NCBI GenBank assembly: GCA_902826505.1
Contig: CADEFG010000200.1
Coordinates: 1-8,154, forward strand
DNA from: an uncultured Acidobacteriota bacterium
GTDB lineage: Bacteria > Acidobacteriota > Blastocatellia > Pyrinomonadales > Pyrinomonadaceae
Length of the DNA: 8,154 bases
Direction: 5' to 3'
Position numbers and translations under genes: made by a program. A model generated the notes under the pieces. It did no database searches. It saw only the letters and a program-made list of their open reading frames with translations, and had not been told where the DNA came from. Below are positions 1 through 5,029 of the stretch, in pieces. Numbering within the stretch: the stretch's first letter is position 1; the number at the start of each line of letters is the position of its first letter.

Positions 1-105
1 ACCGTAAATTACCGAACGTGGCAATTTTGATTCCCGCCGAAAGAGTCAATTAAGCAAAGTTTCGGAATTTATTAAATCCGGGTACATCTTTTCCCCGCAC
101 TCGGA

Positions 106-1545
106 TTAAAATTCGCTGTCTTTGTCGGTGCGTTCGCGCCGCGCGACGCCGGATTTATAAGCGGCTTCTTCGACTTCACGGGCGACTGCTTCGCCGACCC
201 GGCGGTCAAATACCGACGGAATGATGTAATCGGGATGCAGCTCGTCTTCGCCGATGATGCCGGCGATCGCGTTGGCGGCGGCGAGCTTCATCGCTTCATT
301 GATCCGCGAGGCGCGGCAATTTAACGCGCCGCGAAAAATGCCGGGAAAACACAAGACATTATTGATCTGGTTCGGATAATCGCTTCGACCGGTTGCCATT
401 ACCGCGACGTGTCCGGCGGCATCTTCGGGCATAATTTCGGGAATCGGATTTGCCATCGCAAAAATGATCGGGTCTTTTGCCATATTTTTGAGATCGGCGA
501 CATCGATCACGCCCGGCACCGACAGACCGAAAAAGACGTCTGCGTCTTTGATGACCTCGTGGATCGAACCTTTTTCCTTATGCGGATTGGTGTTTCGCGC
601 GTACCAATCCTTGACCCAGTTCATATGTTCGCCGCGTCCTTCGTAGATCGCGCCCGATTGATCGCAGCCGATTATGTTTTTGACGCCCGCCGCCATCACG
701 ATCTTGCTGCACGCGACGCCCGCCGCGCCGACGCCGCTGACGACGACCTTGATTTCGTCCATTTTCTTGCCGACGATCTTGAGCGCGTTGATCAGCGCCG
801 CCAGAACGACGACCGAGGTTCCGTGCTGGTCGTCGTGAAAAACCGGAATATCGAGTTCTTCCTTGAGGCGATCTTCGATCTCAAAACAGCGCGGCGCGGA
901 AATATCTTCGAGATTGATGCCGCCGAAGGCGACCGCGATCCGTTTGACGGTTTCGACGATTTCGTGCGGGTCTTTCGTGTCGAGACAGATCGGAAAGGCG
1001 TCAACGCCGCCGAATTCTTTAAAAAGCTGGCATTTTCCTTCCATCACAGGCATCGCGGCTGCCGGACCGATATCGCCCAAACCCAGAACCGCCGTTCCGT
1101 CGGAAACGACCGCGACGGTATTTTTTTTGATCGTTAGGGTAAAAGCCTTTTCGGGGTCTTTGGCGATCGCTTCGCAGACGCGAGCGACGCCGGGCGTGTA
1201 AGCCATCGAAAGATCGGAGCGCGTTTTGAGAGGGATTTTTGAAACGGTTTCGATCTTTCCGCCGAGATGGATCAGAAAAGTCCGATCCGAGGCGTTGACG
1301 ACCTCAACGCCGTCGATCGCGTTGACGGCGGCGACGATTTCCTTGTCGTGCTGTTCGGAAAAAGCATTGACGGTGATGTCGCGGATCAAAAAATCCTTGC
1401 CGACCGAAACGATGTCAACGGCTTCGATGTCGCCGCCGGCGCGTCCGATCGCGGTCGTGATCTCGCCGAGCTTCCCCGGTTTATTATGTATCTTGATGCG
1501 TAAAGTTAAACTGTAGCTGGCGTTTGGTGTCGGATTATTAGACAT
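106..1545 (-). CDS. Malic enzyme with N-terminal ACT domain
   Basis: The 479-residue product should oxidatively decarboxylate malate to pyruvate with NAD(P) in the cytoplasm. Residues about 12-95 have an ACT-like pattern (LTLRIKIHNKPGKLGEI, then AGGDIEAVDIV), a fold that usually binds an amino acid and controls the attached enzyme. The malic enzyme core follows: SMAYTPGV with the proton-relay Tyr116, PVMEGK with the catalytic Lys171, the metal ligands ED at 213-214 and FHDDQHGT with Asp238/Asp239. The Rossmann domain has SGVGAAGVA at 270-278 and the late motif AMANPIPE at 363-370. Asp295, after the second strand of that domain, would suit NAD, but this does not settle the cofactor. The phosphotransacetylase domain of long MaeB enzymes is absent. 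The start at 1545 is the first Met before the ACT domain; no strong ribosome binding site precedes it. The family is certain. The ligand of the ACT domain cannot be read from sequence. Confidence 0.95.
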   Translation of the reverse strand: MSNNPTPNASYSLTLRIKIHNKPGKLGEITTAIGRAGGDIEAVDIVSVGKDFLIRDITVNAFSEQHDKEIVAAVNAIDGVEVVNASDRTFLIHLGGKIETVSKIPLKTRSDLSMAYTPGVARVCEAIAKDPEKAFTLTIKKNTVAVVSDGTAVLGLGDIGPAAAMPVMEGKCQLFKEFGGVDAFPICLDTKDPHEIVETVKRIAVAFGGINLEDISAPRCFEIEDRLKEELDIPVFHDDQHGTSVVVLAALINALKIVGKKMDEIKVVVSGVGAAGVACSKIVMAAGVKNIIGCDQSGAIYEGRGEHMNWVKDWYARNTNPHKEKGSIHEVIKDADVFFGLSVPGVIDVADLKNMAKDPIIFAMANPIPEIMPEDAAGHVAVMATGRSDYPNQINNVLCFPGIFRGALNCRASRINEAMKLAAANAIAGIIGEDELHPDYIIPSVFDRRVGEAVAREVEEAAYKSGVARRERTDKDSEF

Positions 1546-1573
1546 AACTGCAAATGCTTAGAATACTCTTTCA

Positions 1574-1603
1574 AATTTATTGAAGCAAATTGCAAAATGC
1601 CAA
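1574..1603 (-). promoter_or_regulatory. Possible sigma70-type promoter of the malic enzyme gene
   Basis: On the minus strand TTGGCA (1598-1603, 5 of 6 to the -35 consensus) is followed after 18 bases by TAAATT (1574-1579, 4 of 6 to the -10 consensus). This lies about 30 bases before the start codon at 1545. The -10 match is modest and the region is AT-rich, so this is a weak call. Confidence 0.3.
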
Positions 1604-1687
1604 CCTTTCGCCGACGCTTTCCGCGATTTGCAAAAAAAAAATGCCCGAAATCACGGAAAAGCGCGGTTTTATCAAATGGCACGGCGA

Positions 1688-1724
1688 TTGAAACGTTAAA
1701 AAGCGGATGTCACAAAATGACATC
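1688..1724 (+). promoter_or_regulatory. Possible promoter with a 7-bp dyad (operator candidate)
   Basis: TTGAAA (1688-1693) could serve as a -35 box, with CAAAAT (1713-1718) as a poor -10 box at 19-base spacing. A perfect inverted repeat covers this -10 position: GATGTCA (1706-1712), loop CAAAA, TGACATC (1718-1724). It lies 27 bases before the start of the three-helix membrane protein. The dyad is seen directly; whether it is an operator or an RNA hairpin is open. No T-run follows it, so it is not a terminator. Confidence 0.35.
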
Positions 1725-1751
1725 GGAAACTTGAAAAATTTTGGAGGGAAT

Positions 1752-2150
1752 ATGGATGAAAATGTTTGGGTAGTGGTCGCCACTTATCTCAGTTATGTCG
1801 GAATCAGCGTTGTTTTGACGGTTTGGGTCGCGCAAACCTTGCACAAAAACGGCAGAGTTTTTCTGGTCGAGGTCTTTAACGGCAACGAACCGCTCGCGGA
1901 TTCGGTCAATCACCTGCTCGTCGTCGGATTTTATCTGATCAATTTCGGCTATGTCAGTCTCGCGTTAAAAATGAGTCAATATCCCGAAAACGCGGCGCAG
2001 GGCATCGAATCGCTCTCGTGGAAAATCGGACTTGTGCTGCTCGTCTTAGGCGGAATGCATTTTATGAATTTGTTAATCTTTCAGCGCATTCACCGCCGCC
2101 CGAAGTTCAAAAACTATCCGCCCGTTCCGCGCGAAAGCGTCGTCAGCTAA
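1752..2150 (+). CDS. Small integral membrane protein, three predicted helices, function unknown
   Basis: I chose the ATG at 1752 because GGAGGG (1743-1748) sits just before it. An in-frame ATG at 1707 would add 15 residues, but it lies inside the dyad and has no ribosome binding site. The 132-residue product has three hydrophobic segments, near residues 5-27 (VWVVVATYLSYVG...), 56-75 (LLVVGFYLINFGYVSLAL) and 92-112 (IGLVLLVLGGMHFMNLLIF). It ends in a short basic tail beginning QRIHRRPKF. There is no signal peptidase site and no recognisable enzyme motif. The glycine- and tyrosine-containing helices with a basic end suggest a complete inner-membrane protein. The gene appears to be a single transcription unit, closed by the long hairpin at 2164-2243. 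I do not recognise a named family. Confidence 0.8.
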   Translation: MDENVWVVVATYLSYVGISVVLTVWVAQTLHKNGRVFLVEVFNGNEPLADSVNHLLVVGFYLINFGYVSLALKMSQYPENAAQGIESLSWKIGLVLLVLGGMHFMNLLIFQRIHRRPKFKNYPPVPRESVVS

Positions 2151-2163
2151 GAAGGAGAAAAGG

Positions 2164-2243
2164 AGAAGGAGAGATTTTGTTTCCGAATTGTTTTGTGAAA
2201 TTTGAATTTCAGATTTACGGAACAAAATCTCTCCTTCTTTTTT
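2164..2243 (+). terminator. Very long hairpin with T-run: terminator of the 1752-2150 gene
   Basis: An 18-base arm AGAAGGAGAGATTTTGTT (2164-2181) is perfectly complementary to 2221-2238. After one bulged T, three more pairs form (CCG 2183-2185 with CGG 2218-2220). The apical loop holds a small dyad, GAAATT/AATTTC, at 2197-2210. A T-rich stretch ends the right arm (TTCTTTTTTAG), as expected for factor-independent termination of plus-strand transcripts, 14 bases after the stop codon. The stem is much longer than termination needs, so it may also be a repeat element. Confidence 0.65.
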
Positions 2244-2263
2244 AGAGAAAAGTGTTTTCCAAC

Positions 2264-2291
2264 GCAAATCTAAAAATTATGTCTGATTTGC
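2264..2291. promoter_or_regulatory. 7-bp inverted repeat upstream of the four-helix membrane gene
   Basis: GCAAATC (2264-2270) and GATTTGC (2285-2291) are perfect reverse complements separated by 14 bases, ending 27 bases before the ATG at 2319. No convincing promoter boxes could be matched around it, and no T-run follows it. It may be an operator or a leader hairpin; the role is not supported further. Confidence 0.25.
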
Positions 2292-2318
2292 TCATACTTA
2301 TTTTAAGGTTGAATATTA

Positions 2319-2729
2319 ATGGAATTTTACAAACGAATTATTGGCTCAGTAATTGTCAACGGATGCCTGACAGCATTACTTTGGGGAACCGCCATTTATA
2401 TTTATCTTTCTAACAAAACCACGTATGATAATTCGTTTGGAATTCAAATTGCGATTTATCTTTATGGAATGATGGGAATGTTTGCAGGTTGTCTTATTGG
2501 GTTCGTCATTGGTTGGCTGAATAAATCTGCCTTTAAGAGCCTCGCAATTGGCGGAATAGTGTGTTTTGTTCTTTGGCAATATCTAATAATTATGGATACT
2601 AGGAACAGTAGTCCATTCATAGATGAAGTGATCAGGCAGATATTGGTTTTAGCACTACCTACCGTTTTAGCCGCCTTATCTGCCGGTTTGACAGCTAAAT
2701 TATTTAATCGCCCATTTAAAGTAGGATAG
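2319..2729 (+). CDS. AT-rich membrane protein, four predicted helices, function unknown
   Basis: The 136-residue product has four hydrophobic segments, near residues 8-30 (GSVIVNGCLTALLWGTAIYI), 42-66 (IQIAIYLYGMMGMFAGCLIGFVI), 74-92 (LAIGGIVCFVLWQYLIIM) and 107-127 (ILVLALPTVLAALSAGLTA). AAGG at 2305-2308 is a weak ribosome binding site about 10 bases before the ATG. The coding sequence is visibly richer in A and T than the malic enzyme, pilT and rpsA genes, and uses codons such as TTA, ATT and AAA often, which suggests acquisition from elsewhere. It stands alone, convergent with the LexA-like gene 51 bases away. It resembles the small polytopic proteins found in accessory regions, including orphan immunity genes, but no motif identifies it. 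Confidence 0.7.
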   Translation: MEFYKRIIGSVIVNGCLTALLWGTAIYIYLSNKTTYDNSFGIQIAIYLYGMMGMFAGCLIGFVIGWLNKSAFKSLAIGGIVCFVLWQYLIIMDTRNSSPFIDEVIRQILVLALPTVLAALSAGLTAKLFNRPFKVG

Positions 2730-2740
2730 ACGTTTTTACT

Positions 2741-2776
2741 TGAGAGATGAAAGTAATGCTTTAAATTCATCCCTCA
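2741..2776. other. Imperfect hairpin between two convergent genes
   Basis: TGAGAGATGAA (2741-2751) pairs with TTCATCCCTCA (2766-2776) at 10 of 11 positions around a 14-base loop. Its place between the convergent stop codons at 2729 and 2781 suits a bidirectional terminator. However, no T-run follows the stem on either strand, so I do not call it a standard intrinsic terminator. Confidence 0.35.
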
Positions 2777-2780
2777 TGCA

Positions 2781-3404
2781 TCACATAATCGGTCTGATCA
2801 GCCCGCGAAAAATTCCTTTGACCTCGACCTTGTCAGCCGGGATTTTGGTAATTTCGTAATTTTCGTTCGAAGGACGCAGCTCGACGTTCGCGCCGTCGCG
2901 GAAAATGCGTTTGAGAATCACGCGGTCGCCGCCGTTGAGAACGCAAACGACAATATCGCCGTCGCGGGCAAAGGCGCGTTTTTCGATCAGCGCAATGTCG
3001 CCTTCGCAGATATGATCGTCGAGCATCGAATCGTTCTGGACGCGAAAAGCGCAAAGTTTTGCGGGTTTGTAATGACCGATCAAAAACGTCGGGACAAGCA
3101 ATGTTTCGTCGCTAAAATCATCGAGAATTTTCGGCGTGTCCGGCAATTCGAGCCATTCGATCTGGCAGACCAAATCGCTGACGACCGCCTTTGGAAAAAG
3201 CTCCAGACTAAAACTGCCGTTTTCCCGCCGCCGCGAGATCAAACCCTGTTTTTCGAGCGCCTCGATATGTTTGGCGACCGCCGCTTTCGAGGCGAGCCGA
3301 AAATGTTTGGCAATTTGCTGGTAGGAAGGCTTGTAGCCGCGCGTTTCGATAAAAGTTGAGATGTATTCAAGAATTTCCTTCTGACGTTTCGTTCGCGGTT
3401 GCAT
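2781..3404 (-). CDS. lexA: LexA-like S24-family transcriptional repressor with atypical hinge
   Basis: The 207-residue product has LexA architecture and length. An N-terminal winged helix-turn-helix (about 1-65) contains RQKEILEYISTFIETRGYKPSYQQIA, recognition helix region SKAAVAKHIEALEKQGLISRR, where LexA has PTVREI...S.STVHRHL.ALE. The C-terminal S24 peptidase-like domain has the nucleophile Ser126 in QNDSMLDDHICEGD and the general base Lys165 in DRVILKRIF, 39 residues apart (37 in E. coli LexA). LRPSNENYE and VKGIFRGLIR complete the fold. The hinge (about 65-120) contains no Ala-Gly or Cys-Gly dipeptide. By alignment the scissile pair would fall near Trp84-Leu85, so RecA-stimulated self-cleavage is doubtful. 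Family knowledge predicts dimeric repression of DNA-damage genes, but this copy may be a paralogue with another trigger. It sits next to RHS fragments, away from recA or polymerase genes. The start at 3404 has no ribosome binding site, consistent with the promoter found almost against it. Confidence 0.85.
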   Translation of the reverse strand: MQPRTKRQKEILEYISTFIETRGYKPSYQQIAKHFRLASKAAVAKHIEALEKQGLISRRRENGSFSLELFPKAVVSDLVCQIEWLELPDTPKILDDFSDETLLVPTFLIGHYKPAKLCAFRVQNDSMLDDHICEGDIALIEKRAFARDGDIVVCVLNGGDRVILKRIFRDGANVELRPSNENYEITKIPADKVEVKGIFRGLIRPIM

Positions 3405-3413
3405 AAACTAAAG

Positions 3414-3443
3414 ATTTTATGGATTTAAATTCGGGCAAGTCAA
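3414..3443 (-). promoter_or_regulatory. Promoter of the LexA-like gene, predicting a near-leaderless mRNA
   Basis: On the minus strand TTGACT (3438-3443, 5 of 6) and TAAAAT (3414-3419, 5 of 6) are separated by 18 bases. The -10 box ends only 9 bases before the ATG (3404), so transcription would start about 3 bases before the start codon. This agrees with the lack of a ribosome binding site. The spacer holds the dyad G-x-ATTTAAAT-x-C (3421-3432), a candidate autoregulatory operator. The box matches are seen; the transcription start is inferred. Confidence 0.5.
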
Positions 3444-3460
3444 ATCGAAGAAAATTTTAA

Positions 3461-4294
3461 TCACAAAAATCTTGGCAGAACCACCAACTCCAGGTTCAAA
3501 TAGGTGCAACCGTTGAATACTTTCTGGCTGAGCATCTCGGCTCGACGAACGGTTTAACTGAGGCATCCGGCAATCTGACTTCATCTGCGGCTTACGATTC
3601 ATTCGGCAACGCGACGGGCAATCTTTCGACGCGTTATCAATACACGGGCAGAGAATGTGATAATTTTACCGGACTTCATTATTACCGGGCGCGTTGGTAT
3701 GACGCAAATTTAGGCAGATTCATCTCCGAAGACCCGATTGGTTTTGCGGGCGGGGATGTCAATTTATTCGGATATGTCAAAAACAGACCTTTGAAATACC
3801 GCGACCCGAGAGGTTTAGACGATGCTGACCGTGAATGGGAAAACAGAATAAATCCGCCTCGTCCAAATCCAAATCCCTGGTATTGGTCACATAACGAATC
3901 TGCTGATAATGGATTTGAATATAGAAGCCCTTCAAATCCAGAAAAATGCTCTTGTAATAAAGATTCGGATGATGTTCGCAAAATGAAGGGAATTTTTAAC
4001 TCGTCAGTTTATAGAATGACTGATACCGGACAACGACATACCAATCCATATTGGAACAATTTTTGGAGTACTTTTGGAGCATCATATCTTGGTTGCGGAC
4101 AACAAGCTGATATTGTAACAAGTGATTTACAAGTTGGTTTTCCAAATCAAACTTGGCAATTTCAAATTCAAACCGGATTTACTCCGCTTTATCATCAATG
4201 GGGACAGGCAACATCAAATAATCCCGACGACCCAATAATTAGCTATGACCCGTGGCACGATGAATTTGAAGTTAAATGTAGGTGTGAAAGATGA
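3461..4294 (+). pseudogene. 5'-truncated RHS (YD-repeat) gene: end of core plus variable C-terminal tip
   Basis: The frame is open from the base after a TAA at 3458-3460 to the TGA at 4292-4294. RHS homology begins near 3494 and reads VEYFLAEHLGSTNGLT, AAYDSFGNATGNLS, YQYTGRE, FTGLHYYRARWYD, GRFISEDPIGFAGGD, then DPRGL at 3803-3817, the conserved boundary after which RHS proteins release a variable toxic tip. The tip (about 158 residues) turns AT-rich at that point, as tips usually do. It contains Cys in YLGCGQQADI (4094-4096), His in LYHQWGQA (4193-4195) and Asp in SYDPWHDEF (4247-4249), an order and spacing reminiscent of papain or NlpC-like folds; CxC pairs lie at both ends. The thousands of bases of shell-forming repeats are missing, and no ATG or GTG with a ribosome binding site opens the frame. 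The first usable start in it is a TTG at 3791, also without one. It is therefore a remnant or silent tip cassette. RHS identity is certain; the tip activity is a guess. Confidence 0.85.
3494..3667 (+). repeat. RHS core direct repeat, copy 1
   Basis: This 174-base stretch is repeated at 4669-4842 in the same orientation, 1175 bases apart, without gaps. By eye there are 30 differences, about 83 percent identity. They are concentrated in the first 108 bases; the last 66 bases (3602-3667) differ at only two positions. Many differences are at third codon positions, so both copies descend from translated RHS core. Confidence 0.9.
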
Positions 4295-4458
4295 AAAAAA
4301 TAATAATCTGGACTTTGTTTTGTTTAATTATTGGAGTGCTTATTGGTTTAAAGGGCATGACTATTCACTGGGATCGCGTTATTGCTTTTGGCTTAGGAGG
4401 AGCAGTCTTAGGATTTTGTATCGGCTTTCTTTTTTCTAAACGTCAATCTATAAAATAG
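4291..4458 (+). CDS. Small two-helix membrane protein, candidate immunity partner of the RHS tip
   Basis: The ATG overlaps the TGA of the RHS fragment as ATGA, so the two reading frames are translationally coupled in design. The 55-residue product begins MKKIII and has two hydrophobic segments, about 3-20 (KIIIWTLFCLIIGVLIGL) and 29-48 (RVIAFGLGGAVLGFCIGFLF), with a basic end (SKRQSIK). The connecting loop is short (KGMTIHWD), so both ends probably face the same side. It is as AT-rich as the RHS tip before it, and unlike the decayed core copy after it. In RHS and related polymorphic toxin loci the gene directly after the tip normally encodes the specific immunity protein, and some of these are membrane proteins. 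That role is inferred from position alone; 55 residues is short for an immunity protein, and the gene could be truncated or simply a small membrane protein. Confidence 0.6.
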   Translation: MKKIIIWTLFCLIIGVLIGLKGMTIHWDRVIAFGLGGAVLGFCIGFLFSKRQSIK

Positions 4459-4506
4459 TAATTGAGGATGCGACCTTAGAGAACGCAGAATATCGATAAC
4501 CGATGA

Positions 4507-4845
4507 CCGCGTGAATATGAAGCGCTCGGTCGGCGCGTGCAATGATATAAATCGGGCGGCAGCGAGAACACGAAGTTTATCTATGACGGGCAGGATGTTC
4601 TGGTTGATGACAACTCGGGAACATTGACGAAATATCTCAACGGCGACGGCATTGATAATAAACTCAGAGTTCAAACCGGCTCAACGGTTGAGTATTTCTT
4701 AACCGATCATCTCGGCTCAACGAATGGTTTAACCGACTCAAGCGGCAATCTGACATCAGCGGCAAACTACGATTCCTTCGGCAACGCGACGGGCAATCTT
4801 TCGACGCATTATCAATACACGGGCAGAGAATTTGATAATTTTTGA
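4507..4845 (+). pseudogene. Decayed second fragment of RHS core, without tip
   Basis: One frame reads REYEALGRRVQ, a TGA at 4543-4545 where RHS genes have Arg or Lys (CGA to TGA would explain it), then YKSGGSENTKFIYDGQDVL, LTKYLNGDGID, VEYFLTDHLGSTNGLT, YDSFGNATGNLS and YQYTGRE, ending with FDNF and a TGA at 4843-4845. Copy 1 continues from the same point with TGLHYYRARWYD and DPRGL; here homology stops abruptly and no tip follows. Upstream, about 4460-4506, faint YD-repeat signal appears in shifting frames, with more stops. The piece therefore has a nonsense codon, probable frameshifts and a truncated end. An ATG at 4468 and a TTG at 4624 are not credible starts. Confidence 0.85.
4669..4842 (+). 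repeat. RHS core direct repeat, copy 2
   Basis: This is the partner of 3494-3667. The two copies flank the RHS tip and the small membrane gene, the arrangement expected if tip cassettes are exchanged by homologous recombination through the core. Similarity ends within the T-run after GATAA, one base before the TGA that closes this copy. Confidence 0.9.
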
Positions 4846-4917
4846 GGACGCATTTTCCGGGGCTTTTCGGATAGGCATGGTTTCGCGGCGGATTTCTTTT
4901 TGATTTCAAAAAAAACA

Positions 4918-4947
4918 TTGACGCGCCTCTTTAATAAAAGTTAGAAT
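4918..4947 (+). promoter_or_regulatory. Probable promoter of pilT
   Basis: TTGACG (4918-4923, 5 of 6) and TAGAAT (4942-4947, 5 of 6) are separated by 18 bases, with an A-tract just upstream of the -35 box (4908-4915). Transcription would start near 4954, giving a leader of roughly 75 bases to the ATG at 5030. It is the best-matching pair in the 184 bases between the RHS remnant and pilT. Confidence 0.5.
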
Positions 4948-5029
4948 TTATTCAGGGCGATTTGGCTTATTTTACCTCCAAGCATAAAATCATTTCACAA
5001 ATACCCGTTAACGTCCAAAACAAAAGAAT

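Noticed and set aside
1..105. Terminator after the malic enzyme gene
   Set aside because: No stem followed by a T-run is visible on the minus strand in this short edge segment.
409..1137. Long plus-strand open frame, 242 codons
   Set aside because: It lies antisense inside the malic enzyme gene, is extremely rich in Asp, Arg and Phe as expected of an antisense shadow, and has no ribosome binding site or known motif.
2164..2238. CRISPR-like or tandem repeat
   Set aside because: The sequence is a single inverted repeat with one loop, without regularly spaced direct repeats.
2018..2267. Short open frames on both strands around the long hairpin
   Set aside because: They overlap the end of the membrane gene and the terminator palindrome, are Lys/Arg-rich and have no plausible start.
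4460..4845. A functional second RHS tip or orphan toxin gene after the small membrane gene
   Set aside because: The core frame contains an in-frame TGA at 4543-4545, ends before the DPRGL boundary, and no tip follows before the pilT promoter.
2319..4845. Insertion sequence or prophage carrying the RHS pieces
   Set aside because: No transposase, integrase, terminal inverted repeats or target-site duplication could be seen; the only large repeats are the RHS core copies themselves.
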